A stretch of 64,000 nucleotides of DNA, taken from assembly GCA_028820635.1 (NCBI GenBank), contig JAPPIG010000051.1:79314-143313 (forward strand), written 5' to 3'. Made by a program: the position numbers and the translations under genes. The notes below the pieces were generated by a model. That model saw only the letters and a list, made by a program, of their open reading frames with translations. It made no database searches and was not told where the DNA came from. This document shows, one piece after another, positions 8,646 to 18,182 of this stretch. Position 1 is the first letter of the stretch. The number at the start of each line of letters is the position of its first letter. Source of the DNA: Candidatus Poribacteria bacterium (lineage in GTDB: Bacteria; Poribacteria; WGA-4E; WGA-3G).

Positions 8646-10118
8646 ATGGAAGAAACAAATGACTTAATGCGACAACGCAAAGAAAAATTAAATGAAATCC
8701 GAGAAGCAGGGATTGACCCCTATCCGCATCAATACGCCCCGACACATACAACATCAGGAATTCTCTCCGCATTTGAAGATGTAGATGAAACACCTGACGA
8801 AACCAACCGAGTTACTATCGCTGGCAGGATAATGACCAAACGCGATCATGGCAAAAGTAGTTTTGCACATTTGCAAGATAGCACGGGTCAAATCCAAATT
8901 TACGTGCGGCGAGACGATGTAGGAGCAGACTCTTATAAAATCTATCGTCGATTTGATGTTGGCGATATTATTGGGGCAAGTGGTGTCGTTTTCCGCACAC
9001 GCACAGGTGAATTAACAATCCTCGTTGATGTAGTGGAACTACTCTCCAAATCCATCCGACCTCTCCCAGAAAAATGGCACGGCTTACAAGATAAACAGAC
9101 TCGCTACAGACAACGTTACGCTGATCTCATCATGAATCCTGAAGTGAAAGAAGTCTTTGTCAAGAGGACACAAATTGTCCAAGCTATTCGGGACATGCTC
9201 AATGAACAAAATTTTATTGAAGTTGAAACGCCTGTGTTGCAACCAATCTATGGAGGTGCAAGCGCACGCCCTTTTACAACTTATCATAATACTTTAGACC
9301 AACCGCTATATCTCCGAATTGCAAATGAACTTTATCTAAAACGTCTTATAGTAGGAGGGTTTGATCGGGTATACGAATTTTCGCGCGATTTCCGCAACGA
9401 AGGCATGGATAGAGACCATAACCCTGAATTTACGATGCTTGAACTCTATCTGGCTTTTGCAGATTACCTTGAGGTAATGGAACTAACAGAAAATCTGATT
9501 GCGCAAACGGTAGAAAAGATTCACGGCACAACAAAAATCACCTATCAGGATCAGGAAATAGATTTTACACCGCCTTGGCGAAGAATAACTATGATAGAAT
9601 CAATTCAGGAATATAGCGATTTTGATCCAGACTCACTTTCTGCCCACGAATTATATACAAAGGCAGTAAATGCAGGTGTTGAATTGGCAGGAGATGAATC
9701 AAAGGGCGAAATTATTGCCGAACTATTTGATATTTATGTAGAGTCGAAACTGATTCAACCAACGTTTATCTACGACTATCCCATTGAAGTTTCCCCATTT
9801 GCTAAAAAGAAACCCGAGAATCCAGAACTCGTAGAAAGGTTTGAATTTTTTATCAGTGGTATGGAAGTTGGTAATGCCTTTAGCGAGCTTAATGACCCAA
9901 TTGACCAGCGCCAGCGCTTTATGGAACAAGCAAGCAATTTAGCAAAAGGTGATGAAGAAGCGTTTATGGTTGACGAAGACTATCTGCGTGCGTTGGAATA
10001 TGGGATGCCACCCACGGGTGGACTCGGAATAGGAATTGACAGGTTAACCATGCTGTTGACGGATCAATACTCTATACGGGATGTAATCCTATTTCCGCAG
10101 ATGCGTCCGGAAAATTAA
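8646..10118 (+). CDS. lysS: Lysyl-tRNA synthetase, class II
   Basis: Charges tRNA-Lys in the cytosol. The 490-aa protein has the N-terminal OB-fold anticodon-binding domain (about 40-150; VTIAGRIMTKRDHGKSSFAH) and the class II catalytic core. Motif 2 is seen in FSRDFRNEGMDRDHNPEFT (about 252-270) and motif 3 in GLGIGIDRLTMLLTD near the C terminus. The GGASARPF segment after motif 1 is typical of LysS. Length matches bacterial LysS. A good promoter and an AAAGGAGGG ribosome binding site precede it, so it starts a transcription unit that may continue into the two GNAT genes, the first beginning one base after the stop. Confidence 0.95.
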   Translation: MEETNDLMRQRKEKLNEIREAGIDPYPHQYAPTHTTSGILSAFEDVDETPDETNRVTIAGRIMTKRDHGKSSFAHLQDSTGQIQIYVRRDDVGADSYKIYRRFDVGDIIGASGVVFRTRTGELTILVDVVELLSKSIRPLPEKWHGLQDKQTRYRQRYADLIMNPEVKEVFVKRTQIVQAIRDMLNEQNFIEVETPVLQPIYGGASARPFTTYHNTLDQPLYLRIANELYLKRLIVGGFDRVYEFSRDFRNEGMDRDHNPEFTMLELYLAFADYLEVMELTENLIAQTVEKIHGTTKITYQDQEIDFTPPWRRITMIESIQEYSDFDPDSLSAHELYTKAVNAGVELAGDESKGEIIAELFDIYVESKLIQPTFIYDYPIEVSPFAKKKPENPELVERFEFFISGMEVGNAFSELNDPIDQRQRFMEQASNLAKGDEEAFMVDEDYLRALEYGMPPTGGLGIGIDRLTMLLTDQYSIRDVILFPQMRPEN

Positions 10119-10119
10119 A

Positions 10120-10674
10120 ATGAAATCCGCTCCAATACTATACACTGAAAGGTTGATACTTCGTTCTTTTACACTTGAAGACGCTGCAGATGTGCAAAGC
10201 CTTACAGATGATCCTGATATGGCATCGACAAGTTATGATATAGAATATCCATACAAAGATGGTATGGCAGAAAAGTTGATTGAATGGTATAACCAAGAAT
10301 TTGAAAAGGGAGAAGGTATTTATTTTGCGATCACGTTTAAAACAGATGGAACCTTGATTGGTGAAGTAGACTTAACATTCCGCACTTACCTTCCTTACAA
10401 AGATGCATCACTGAACTATTGGATAGGAAAATCGTATTGGAACTGTGGATATTGCACTGAGGCGGCAAAGACTGTTGTCGCTTATGGATTTTGTGAACAT
10501 GACATTGAGTTAATTTTCGCCGAGCACTTCAAACGAAATTCCGCCTCTGGCAGAGTAATGCAAAAAATAGGAATGCACTACAATGATTTTTATCCCAAAG
10601 ACCCAGAAGATGATTCTTCTGAAGATACGATAGTGTATATTATTCAAAAGAGTGAGTTTGAGGATAAATGTTAA
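10120..10674 (+). CDS. GNAT N-acetyltransferase, RimJ/RimL type
   Basis: A 184-aa GNAT enzyme expected to transfer an acetyl group from acetyl-CoA to an amino group. The family start LYTERLILRSFTLEDAADVQ and the acetyl-CoA-binding motif A region YWNCGYCTEAAKTVVAYGF (about 107-125), followed by RNSASGRVMQKIGM (about 140-153), are clear. It is closely related to the next gene, so the two are tandem paralogues. It starts one base after the lysS stop and overlaps the next gene by 7 bp, consistent with an operon. The substrate is unknown; ribosomal protein N-termini, tRNA-linked or small molecules are all possible. Confidence 0.85.
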   Translation: MKSAPILYTERLILRSFTLEDAADVQSLTDDPDMASTSYDIEYPYKDGMAEKLIEWYNQEFEKGEGIYFAITFKTDGTLIGEVDLTFRTYLPYKDASLNYWIGKSYWNCGYCTEAAKTVVAYGFCEHDIELIFAEHFKRNSASGRVMQKIGMHYNDFYPKDPEDDSSEDTIVYIIQKSEFEDKC

Positions 10675-11228
10675 CTGTTCCAACACTACACACAGAAAGG
10701 TTAATACTCCGTCCATTTAAACTTAAGGACGCCCCAGAGGTGCAACGCTTCGCTGGTGATCGTGATGTCGCATCCACAACATGTGCCATTCCGTACCCCT
10801 ATGAAGATGGTATGGCAGAAGAGTGGATTAGTACTCATAAAGCAGCCTTTGAAAAAGGGACTGGGATTTACTTAGCTATAACGCTTAAAGATAATGAAAA
10901 ATTAGGTGACACTATTTTAATAGGGGCAATTGATTTGCGCATTGACCAAACTGAAAAGATTGCAGAACTCGGTTATTGGGTTGGCAAGCCTTATTGGAAT
11001 AGTGGGTATTGTACAGAAGCTGCAAAGGCTATCGTAACTTATGCTTTTGACGTTTTAGAACTAACTAATATTCATGCTTTCTATCTTAAGCGAAATCCCG
11101 CATCGGGACGTGTCTTGGAAAAGATCGGCATGCAATTTGAAGAGTGCTTCCCAAAAGGGGCAGAAAAATGGGGTGTGCTTGAAGATTTAGTAAAATACAG
11201 TATACAAAATCAAAACTTAAAATCTTAA
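10668..11228 (+). CDS. GNAT N-acetyltransferase, paralogue of the preceding gene
   Basis: A 186-aa RimJ/RimL-type acetyltransferase. It shares with its neighbour the start (LHTERLILRPFKLKDAPEVQ), the DGMAEEWI segment, the ELGYWVGKPYWNSGYCTEAA acetyl-CoA site (about 102-121) and the RNPASGRVLEKIGM motif (about 142-155). The start codon lies inside the 3' end of the previous gene with 7 bp overlap, implying translational coupling. It is a recent-looking tandem duplication. The substrate is unknown. A MITE follows before the lol genes. Confidence 0.85.
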   Translation: MLTVPTLHTERLILRPFKLKDAPEVQRFAGDRDVASTTCAIPYPYEDGMAEEWISTHKAAFEKGTGIYLAITLKDNEKLGDTILIGAIDLRIDQTEKIAELGYWVGKPYWNSGYCTEAAKAIVTYAFDVLELTNIHAFYLKRNPASGRVLEKIGMQFEECFPKGAEKWGVLEDLVKYSIQNQNLKS

Positions 11229-11286
11229 TTGGATAAAAAATACCATTAACTTCAGCAGGCTACTGATGCCTTTGATTATCTGTTCT

Positions 11287-11456
11287 ATGGTGAATTATTG
11301 AAATAATTATACACCTCACCTGTGAATCAACGCCAAATGCGCGTATGGCATTTGGCGGGAGCGATCTCCGAATCGCGACTAAAACCATTTGTAGTCGGGA
11401 ATCGGAGTTCCCTCCTACAGTCGAATGATGTTTAATTAATTCTAAATCTACCGTAA
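11287..11456. mobile_element. MITE, family B (copy 2), with an inserted 35-nt hairpin
   Basis: Ends resemble the other family B copies (GGTGAATTATTGAAATAATT at left; CGGTAGATTTAGAATTAATT read in reverse at right). The internal palindrome (GATCTCCGAATCGCGAC ... GTCGGGAATCGGAGTTC) has lost its left tip: where TGTAGGAGG is expected, the hairpin unit 11325-11359 is present instead. Compare the intact palindrome at 60360-60425. Confidence 0.6.
11325..11359. repeat. Mobile 35-nt hairpin unit
   Basis: CGCCAAATGC ... GCATTTGGCG stem preceded by AATCAA, identical to the unit at 4189-4223. It sits inside MITE family B. Confidence 0.75.
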
Positions 11457-11473
11457 ATAGTATTTTAAAATAT

Positions 11474-12934
11474 ATGAAATTTGAATGGTTCGTCGCCTCG
11501 CGGTATCTGCTTTCACGTAGAAAACAATCTTTTATTTCTATTATTAGTATTATTTCCATTGCAGGGGTTGGGCTTGGTGTTGCGACTGTGATTTTAGTGA
11601 TCGCTGTTTTAGATGGTGTAGAACATGGACTCAAAGAGCGATTTCTTGCGAATGAAGCACATATAGTTCTAAGATTGATAGATAACGGGTTCTATGGCGA
11701 TTATCAAAACAAAATTGAAGCGATTGAAGATGTTGAAGGGGTTGTAGCAGCATCACCCGTTGTTTATTCACAACTTGCTGTTTTTCGAGAAGGTAGTGAA
11801 CAAATTGAAGACGTAATTCTTATCAAAGGAATTGAACCAGAAATTGAAGATAAAGTCACAGGTTTCACGAAGTTCGTGAAAGGTTCGTATAATTTTCAAA
11901 ATGACGATTTAATTGAACAAGCAAGACTTTTAAATAATGAAACGATTACTGGGGGAATTGTTCTTGGTTCACGATTAGCACAACGTCTCACTGTAAACGA
12001 GGGCGATGTCTTACGTCTTGTGGTAAATATGACTGAAGACAAATTTAGTCCTGGCGCTTTTATTCCGGTAATCAAGAATTTTGTTGTAATTGGGTTTTAC
12101 GAATCAGAATTGACTGTTTATGACGATCATATTACTTATATAGATTTAAAGGCTGCACAAAAAATATATAATGAAGTTGGTAGAGTAAATACTATTTTTG
12201 TTCGACTTGAAGATGCCGAGCTTGCACCGAAAATGAGTGAGGAAATAGAAGAAGCCGCACAGTTTTCTGTGCTTGAGATGCCGACAACGAGAACATGGAT
12301 GGAAAAATATGCACCACTGTTTGCCGCATTGGAATTGGAAAAGATTGCAACAGTTATCATTGAAGCACTCATTATTTTGGTTGCTGCCTTTAATATCGCA
12401 AGCACATTGATAATGACGGTTATGGAAAAGACACGAGATGTCGGGATGCTACGCACACTCGGCAGCTCACGTGGAAACATTGTACGTATCTTCATGATTC
12501 AAGGTAGCGTGATTGGCATGTTGGGAACTATAGCCGGAACAGCCTTGGGGCTTGGTATATGTTGGCTTCTGAGTTCAAATGTAGCCCGACCTTCCCCATG
12601 GTTTGCGTTAGGTGCTGTTGCCATATTGATTCTGTTTCAGATTGTGATTGTTCTGCGGCGTATTATGCCACATAGCAAATTAAGAAGAGGCGGATTATTC
12701 GTCTTCTGGTTACTTGTCGTATGTTTTGGACTTTACTGCTTTGTTGTACCTATCTCATTGAAAGAATTAGGTTTGAGCGCCATTTACCAAATGAATCAAC
12801 TACCAATAAAAGTAAATTGGTTCTTTGTAGGTTTCATAAACCTACTCTCATTCGCAATCTGTTGGCTCGCAACGATATATCCAGCGTGGCAAGCATCAAA
12901 TTTGAAACCAATAGAGGCGTTGCAGTATGAATAA
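11474..12934 (+). CDS. lolC: Lipoprotein-releasing ABC transporter permease (LolC/LolE)
   Basis: Membrane subunit of the Lol system, which extracts outer-membrane lipoproteins from the inner membrane. The N terminus FEWFVASRYLLSRRKQSFIS and the first membrane helix (about 22-45) are typical of LolC/E. A large periplasmic domain (about 50-290) and the FtsX/MacB-type helices (about 295-325, 345-370) follow, and the protein ends with YPAWQASNLKPIEALQYE, the usual C terminus. At 486 aa it is about 70 residues longer than usual, because of an extra hydrophobic hairpin (about 375-430). lolD follows 37 bp downstream. Only one permease gene is present, so it may act as a homodimer (LolF-like); whether to call it LolC or LolE is arbitrary. 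Confidence 0.85.
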   Translation: MKFEWFVASRYLLSRRKQSFISIISIISIAGVGLGVATVILVIAVLDGVEHGLKERFLANEAHIVLRLIDNGFYGDYQNKIEAIEDVEGVVAASPVVYSQLAVFREGSEQIEDVILIKGIEPEIEDKVTGFTKFVKGSYNFQNDDLIEQARLLNNETITGGIVLGSRLAQRLTVNEGDVLRLVVNMTEDKFSPGAFIPVIKNFVVIGFYESELTVYDDHITYIDLKAAQKIYNEVGRVNTIFVRLEDAELAPKMSEEIEEAAQFSVLEMPTTRTWMEKYAPLFAALELEKIATVIIEALIILVAAFNIASTLIMTVMEKTRDVGMLRTLGSSRGNIVRIFMIQGSVIGMLGTIAGTALGLGICWLLSSNVARPSPWFALGAVAILILFQIVIVLRRIMPHSKLRRGGLFVFWLLVVCFGLYCFVVPISLKELGLSAIYQMNQLPIKVNWFFVGFINLLSFAICWLATIYPAWQASNLKPIEALQYE

Positions 12935-12971
12935 AGCCAAATTAAGATGAGGGTAATCCTATATACTTCAA

Positions 12972-13679
12972 ATGGAAACACTAATAAGAATTGACAATTT
13001 ACACAAATCCTTTTATGATGGTGATATTGAACTCAAAGTGCTTAAAGGTGTGAATCTTGATATTCATAAATCAGAGATACTCGCGATTATGGGGGCATCA
13101 GGTGTTGGAAAAAGCACTTTATTACATATCATTGGGACGCTGGACCGTCCTACAGACGGGAACATTTTTTACGAGGATGAAGATATCACGGCTTTTTCCG
13201 AACGCGAACTCACTCGATTTAGGAATGATGCAATTGGTTTTGTATTCCAGTTTCATCAATTACTTCCAGAATTCACCGCGTTGGAAAACGTGGCTATGAG
13301 TAGAATAATTAGAAATACCAGAAATGCCGTGGACAAAGATGGAATTCGTTACAACAGTGATGACGCTTATGAAAAAGCGGAAATCCTTCTTGAAAGTGTC
13401 GGTCTCTCTGAACGGCTTAGACATTTTCCGAACCAACTTTCTGGAGGAGAACGACAACGCGTAGCAATTGCCAGAGCTTTAGTCAATCAGCCTAAGGTTG
13501 TTCTGGCAGATGAACCGACAGGGAACATTGACGACAAAACAAGTGAAGCAGTACTCGATGTTTTACAGGATATAAATGAGCGTCTGAACCAGACATTTAT
13601 TATTGTAACACACGACTCTCGGTTATCCGAGCGCGCAAACCGGACTGTTCACCTTGTTGATGGGAAAATCGCAGACTAA
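12972..13679 (+). CDS. lolD: Lipoprotein-releasing ABC transporter ATPase
   Basis: A 235-aa cytosolic ATP-binding subunit that powers lipoprotein release with the preceding permease. Walker A is GASGVGKST (about 41-49), the Q-loop is in FVFQFHQLLPEFTALENV, the signature is LSGGERQRVAIARAL, Walker B is VVLADEPTGNID and the switch His is in IIVTHD. The wording of the signature and the ENV segment place it in the LolD/MacB/FtsE-like group, and the adjacent LolC/E-type permease identifies it as LolD. Length fits. It is the second gene of a probable lolC-lolD unit, with ilvE 35 bp downstream. Confidence 0.9.
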   Translation: METLIRIDNLHKSFYDGDIELKVLKGVNLDIHKSEILAIMGASGVGKSTLLHIIGTLDRPTDGNIFYEDEDITAFSERELTRFRNDAIGFVFQFHQLLPEFTALENVAMSRIIRNTRNAVDKDGIRYNSDDAYEKAEILLESVGLSERLRHFPNQLSGGERQRVAIARALVNQPKVVLADEPTGNIDDKTSEAVLDVLQDINERLNQTFIIVTHDSRLSERANRTVHLVDGKIAD

Positions 13680-13714
13680 CAATAAGACCATTTGTACATA
13701 GGAAGGTATAGGTA

Positions 13715-14596
13715 ATGTTGATTTATCTTGACGGAGAATTTTTACCGCGTGAGGAGGCAAAGATTTCCGTGTTCGACCATGGATTACTCTATGGTGATGG
13801 TGTTTTTGAAGGCATCCGATGCTATAACGGATTTGTCTTTAAGCTGGATGAACACTTAGAAAGGCTCTATGATTCTGCAAAGTCGCTTATGCTACAAATC
13901 CCGATTCCAATTGATGAGATGAAGCAAACAGTGCTTGAAACGCTCCGTCGAAATCAACTTCGCGAGGGATACATTCGATTAGTTGTCACACGCGGCATAG
14001 GTGACTTAGGACTCGACCCTGATAAATGCCCGAATCCATCAGTTATAATTATTGCAGACAAAATCACGTTGTACCCACAAAATTTCTATGAAAACGGATT
14101 AGAAATTGTTACAGTTTCAGTTCGCAGGAATTACCCTGAAGCAATTAACCCGCGTATTAAATCATTAAATTACCTCAACAATATCCTTGCTAAAATTGAG
14201 GCAAAACAATCAGGCGCTGTGGAAGCACTTATGTTGAATAACGACGGTTATGTTGTGGAGTGTAGCGGAGATAATATATTTTGGATAAAAAATGAGGTAA
14301 TCGTTACCCCACCTCCCTATATCGGTATTCTGGAAGGTGTTACTCGGAATAGCGTGATTGCACTTGCACACGAAGCAGGATTTCAAGTAGAAGAACGTGT
14401 ATTTACGCGACATGACCTTTATATCGCAGATGAATGCTTCCTTACAGGAACAGCAGCAGAAGTAATTCCAGTTGTTAAACTTGACCAACGTGTTATTGGA
14501 GATGGAAAACCGGGAAAAGTTACGCAAAAACTCATTGCAGCATTTCGACATCTAACAAACAATTTTGGCACCCCAATCTACGCAGAGGATGCTTGA
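13715..14596 (+). CDS. ilvE: Branched-chain amino acid aminotransferase
   Basis: A 293-aa PLP fold-type IV transaminase for the last step of Ile, Leu and Val synthesis. The N terminus (YLDGEFLPREEAKISVFDHG), LYGDGVFEGIRCY, and the Lys-bearing RIKSLNYLNN (about 148-157) are family hallmarks, as is FLTGTAAEV (about 248-256), which binds the cofactor phosphate. D-amino-acid transaminase and aminodeoxychorismate lyase share this fold, but the length and the GVFEGIRCY segment favour IlvE. Ribosome binding site AGGAAGG lies upstream of the ATG. It sits between lolD and bamA without other amino acid genes. Confidence 0.85.
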   Translation: MLIYLDGEFLPREEAKISVFDHGLLYGDGVFEGIRCYNGFVFKLDEHLERLYDSAKSLMLQIPIPIDEMKQTVLETLRRNQLREGYIRLVVTRGIGDLGLDPDKCPNPSVIIIADKITLYPQNFYENGLEIVTVSVRRNYPEAINPRIKSLNYLNNILAKIEAKQSGAVEALMLNNDGYVVECSGDNIFWIKNEVIVTPPPYIGILEGVTRNSVIALAHEAGFQVEERVFTRHDLYIADECFLTGTAAEVIPVVKLDQRVIGDGKPGKVTQKLIAAFRHLTNNFGTPIYAEDA

Positions 14597-14642
14597 AGAG
14601 TAATAACACGACTCCACTCATCTATAAAGGAGGAACTCAACC

Positions 14643-17267
14643 ATGAGCGGCTTAAAAAATTTCACGTCTATTTTTATCTTTCGTTTAGTTAGTATTTCTA
14701 TCTTTTCCTTTATTCTGAGTTTCGCTGTCTGGGCTGGTCAATCTACAGATACAACCTTTGGTCCCAAACCGGCTGATGAAACGCAACCCGTTGAATCCGC
14801 AGCAGTAGAACAAGAATCTTCATCGGTTGATGAAACGTTTATGGTTAGAAAAATCGAGTTTAAAGGGGTACAATCACTCCGAAAGGAAATGCTGCAAACC
14901 CTCATTCAAACGCAAGTAGGGCAGGAAATATCAGATGAACTGTTAACGAAAGATATTGAAAGTCTTTACAAGGATACAGGTTTTTTCTTCGATATAGCCG
15001 TAGATGTACAAAATGCCGAAGATGGTGGATTTGAGGTTACCTTTCTGCTTGATGAAAGTCCTAAAGTAGAAGGGATTACCATTATTGGAAATGAAGAGTT
15101 GGACATTGGAAAACTAATGGATAGGATCACTTTACGGCGTTCAGAAATTTACAGTGACCGTCTTCGCTGGGAAAGCGAACGTGCAATCCGCAGTTTATAT
15201 CACGAAAAGGGTTATTATCTTGTAAGCATACAGGTCCACGATGATAGAAATGAAGAAAATAACACTACCCAAATAACATTTGAAATAGATGACGGGCCAC
15301 GCGTTAGAATTACAGAAATTAACTTTATCGGAAATGATAAGGTTGACGCAAAAAAACTGCGTAAAAAGATGAAGACGCGTGTAGGCAAACATTTTGATGA
15401 AATATTGTTTGAAGAAGAAGATTTAAGTCTAAATCTACGTAATTACTACCAGGACCTTGGGTTCGCGCAAGTAAAGATTGAAGGACACACCAAGCGTTTT
15501 TCTGAGGATAAAACAGGTCTGATGCTTGATATAACGGTTGATGAGGGAGCCCAATATGTTGTGGGAACATATAACGTTCAGCTTGAGGCTGGAGAAAAAA
15601 TCGTCTTTTCCGAACAAAAAATCCGAGACATGTTAGACCCTGCTGAAGGCGAAAATTTTAACCGTGCTACTTTTGAAGAATCAATTCAGGAGCTGCAGCA
15701 AATATATTACGACAAAGGTTATCTACTTGCCGATGTAAATCCAATTCCGTTTTTTGATGAAGCAAACGCACTCGTCAACATCACCTTGCAAGTTAACCAG
15801 GGTGATGTTATAATTATTGACGATGTACCAATCAGAGGATTAGCAAAAACGAAGGACTTTGTGATTAGGCGTGAACTGGATTGGTTGAATATCAAATCCG
15901 ATGAATTGCTCGATGTCAAGGTTCTCCGCAAAGCACGGCAACGTCTCTTCCAGATGGGTCCATTTATTCGTGCTGTTGATTTCGTTCCCAGTGATACTGA
16001 TAACGATAGCCGAAAGAATCTTGTTGTAAATATTGCTGAATCACCTACAACAGGAACACTTAGTGTCGGTGGTGGATATGGTAGCGAAGGCGGTATTTTT
16101 GGCACGGCGGAAGTCGGACAGCACAATCTATTTGGACGAGCTTACCGTGTACACCTAAAAGGTGAGTTAGGTACCCGCGACCACCATACAGCAGAAGCAC
16201 GTTTTGGAACACCGTGGATATTCAGCACACCGACACGGCTTAATGCTCGTATATACAACAAGCGTCGGTTTCGTCGTTACTATACGGTGGGGACAATTCA
16301 AAATCAAAACTATCAAGACTATTTGCGTGACCGGTACGTTTGGGATACTCGTGGCGGATCTGTGTCCATTGGTCGTCCGATTGCTTTTGATATTGACGCA
16401 TCTGTCAGGTTTCGAAACGACAGCACCAATAACGTAACTCAACAAGACTGGCTTATCTCGTTAGTAGATAAGCCGTTAAATGATGTTGTACGTGTAGTAG
16501 ATGGGGTTGAAGTAATTGAAGAAAAAGGGGCGTTAACGCTGGTAGATGAGTCAAGATTCAGAGGTAGAGATAAGGAGTCCATTAAGGAACAACTTCGGAT
16601 CAAGTCCCTTGATAAAAATTCAGCAAAAGAATATTCTAATCGTTCAACAAGAAGTATTCTTTTTGCTGTGGGACGCGATACGCGGGATTACCGCACATCC
16701 CTTTACGATCCGATGGGTGGAAGTTCAAACACCATTTCCTATGAATATTCTGGCGGATTTTTGGGTGCTGACAACGAGTTCCAGAAGTATAGTGCGGACA
16801 CCAGTTGGTTTTTTAACCCTTGGTGGAATCATGTCTTTGCTGTCCATGCCCGGGCAAGTTATATGCAAAATAAAAGTGAGGATAACAGAGATCTTTTCTA
16901 TGAGCGGTTTTATTTGGGCGGTGTTGATACAATCCGCGGTTATGAGGACTATGAAATTTATCCTGATCCTGATGAAACAAACATACCCAATCCTTTTGGC
17001 GGGAATAAAATGTTTTTTACCAACTTAGAGTATCGTATTCCTGTTTCACCACAACTCACAACTGCCGTTTTCTTTGATTTTGGGCAGGTGTGGGATGAAA
17101 GCATGCCAAATATTTTTAACCAAATTAATATAAAACGCGGGGCAGGTGTAGAAGCTCGTCTGCAAATGTTAGGCATGTTGGCTCGGTTTGGTTGGGGATA
17201 CGGCTTTGATCGACAAAATCGACCACCGCAAGGTAGGTTTTACTTTACAATCGGTCCTGGTTTTTAA
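14643..17267 (+). CDS. bamA: Outer membrane protein assembly factor BamA
   Basis: BamA inserts beta-barrel proteins into the outer membrane. The 874-aa protein has a signal peptide (about 1-30), a short low-complexity linker, five POTRA domains (about 66-430; the first starts FMVRKIEFKGVQSLRKEML) and a C-terminal 16-strand barrel (about 460-874). The conserved lid-lock motif is present as RGYEDYEIYP (about 766-775), and the protein ends in an aromatic residue (FTIGPGF), the usual barrel signal. A strong ribosome binding site (AAGGAGGAA) precedes the ATG. ompH and lpxD follow, the standard order bamA-skp-lpxD of diderm bacteria. Confidence 0.93.
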   Translation: MSGLKNFTSIFIFRLVSISIFSFILSFAVWAGQSTDTTFGPKPADETQPVESAAVEQESSSVDETFMVRKIEFKGVQSLRKEMLQTLIQTQVGQEISDELLTKDIESLYKDTGFFFDIAVDVQNAEDGGFEVTFLLDESPKVEGITIIGNEELDIGKLMDRITLRRSEIYSDRLRWESERAIRSLYHEKGYYLVSIQVHDDRNEENNTTQITFEIDDGPRVRITEINFIGNDKVDAKKLRKKMKTRVGKHFDEILFEEEDLSLNLRNYYQDLGFAQVKIEGHTKRFSEDKTGLMLDITVDEGAQYVVGTYNVQLEAGEKIVFSEQKIRDMLDPAEGENFNRATFEESIQELQQIYYDKGYLLADVNPIPFFDEANALVNITLQVNQGDVIIIDDVPIRGLAKTKDFVIRRELDWLNIKSDELLDVKVLRKARQRLFQMGPFIRAVDFVPSDTDNDSRKNLVVNIAESPTTGTLSVGGGYGSEGGIFGTAEVGQHNLFGRAYRVHLKGELGTRDHHTAEARFGTPWIFSTPTRLNARIYNKRRFRRYYTVGTIQNQNYQDYLRDRYVWDTRGGSVSIGRPIAFDIDASVRFRNDSTNNVTQQDWLISLVDKPLNDVVRVVDGVEVIEEKGALTLVDESRFRGRDKESIKEQLRIKSLDKNSAKEYSNRSTRSILFAVGRDTRDYRTSLYDPMGGSSNTISYEYSGGFLGADNEFQKYSADTSWFFNPWWNHVFAVHARASYMQNKSEDNRDLFYERFYLGGVDTIRGYEDYEIYPDPDETNIPNPFGGNKMFFTNLEYRIPVSPQLTTAVFFDFGQVWDESMPNIFNQINIKRGAGVEARLQMLGMLARFGWGYGFDRQNRPPQGRFYFTIGPGF

Positions 17268-17300
17268 TAATATTACCTATAACCTCTCTCATAAATCATT

Positions 17301-17375
17301 TGTAGGGCGAGGTCCCTGTGCCTCGCCATGTATTGAGGATGGAACAACGGACGGGCACAGGGACCCGCCCCTACA
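17301..17375. repeat. Intergenic palindrome of the TGTAGG...CCTACA type
   Basis: TGTAGGGCGAGGTCCCTGTG pairs with CACAGGGACCCGCCCCTACA across a central 35-nt loop. It lies between bamA and ompH, resembles the palindromes inside the MITEs of this window, and has weakly similar outer flanks (CTCTCATAAATC, and GCGCTCATTC-like in reverse). Confidence 0.65.
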
Positions 17376-17525
17376 ATATGAATGAGCGTTAGATAAAACA
17401 GAGCAAAACCTAATAAATCTGATTTATGTGATATGCTCTAATAATTGTTCTGAAAACAATGATTACATCAATACCATAGTAATACGAATTAGATGCAATT
17501 TCGTTTTATTAAAAAAGGAAAAATT

Positions 17526-18095
17526 ATGAAAAAACTTGTGTTTATAACATTTTCAATGGTGCTCTTAGTCGGCTTAATGGCAGGGAGTATCGGTACAGAA
17601 ACGTTCAAATTGGGTGTAGTTGATAGCAACCGCGTTTTACTAAATTATCAAAAAGCAATTGAAACTGACAAAATTCTCAAAGATGCCGAGAAGCGCTTGA
17701 AAGAGAAACTTGATATTAAAGGTGAAGAAATTAGAACCCTGAGAGAGAAAAAAACAAAATCAGAACTTTTTCTTGAACAACCAAAAATTGCTGAATTACA
17801 GAAACAAATTGAACAAAAAACGATAGAACATCAGCAAGAGTTTGAACGAGGCAGACAAGCTCTCTTGGAAAAGAACCAAGAACTGATGACACCTATTTTT
17901 AAAGAACTTGAAGAACTTATCATTAAAGTTGGCAAAGAAGAAAAATATGATCTCATTATTGATAAACAAGCTACTCTCTATTTTAATGAGAAATACGATA
18001 TAACTGATGAACTCATAAAATTAATTAACGCCAATGCCGAGAAGGCAGAACCGAAAAAAGAAAATGCCGAAACTTCAACTGAGAATGCGAAATAA
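17526..18095 (+). CDS. ompH: OmpH/Skp family periplasmic chaperone
   Basis: A 189-aa periplasmic chaperone that holds unfolded outer-membrane proteins for the Bam complex. I chose the ATG at 17526 because it gives a clean signal peptide (MKKLVFITFSMVLLVGLMAG) and has AAAAGGAAAAATT upstream; the in-frame ATG at 17493 would add 11 basic residues. After the signal, LGVVDSNRVLLNYQKA is the Skp entry motif, followed by a long charged coiled coil (about 45-125) and the return strand (YDLIIDKQATLYFNEKYDIT). The tail is Glu/Lys-rich. Location between bamA and lpxD supports the call. Confidence 0.88.
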   Translation: MKKLVFITFSMVLLVGLMAGSIGTETFKLGVVDSNRVLLNYQKAIETDKILKDAEKRLKEKLDIKGEEIRTLREKKTKSELFLEQPKIAELQKQIEQKTIEHQQEFERGRQALLEKNQELMTPIFKELEELIIKVGKEEKYDLIIDKQATLYFNEKYDITDELIKLINANAEKAEPKKENAETSTENAK

Positions 18096-18182
18096 ATTCT
18101 ATTTATATCAACAAGGTATTTAGGTTTAGTTCTAAAACCTATGCCCGAATGTTACACTGTAACTCGCCCGAATGAGGAATAT

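Noticed and set aside
10668..10674. 7-bp overlap of the GNAT genes considered as a frameshift
   Set aside because: Both frames have complete GNAT domains and own starts; ordinary operon overlap.
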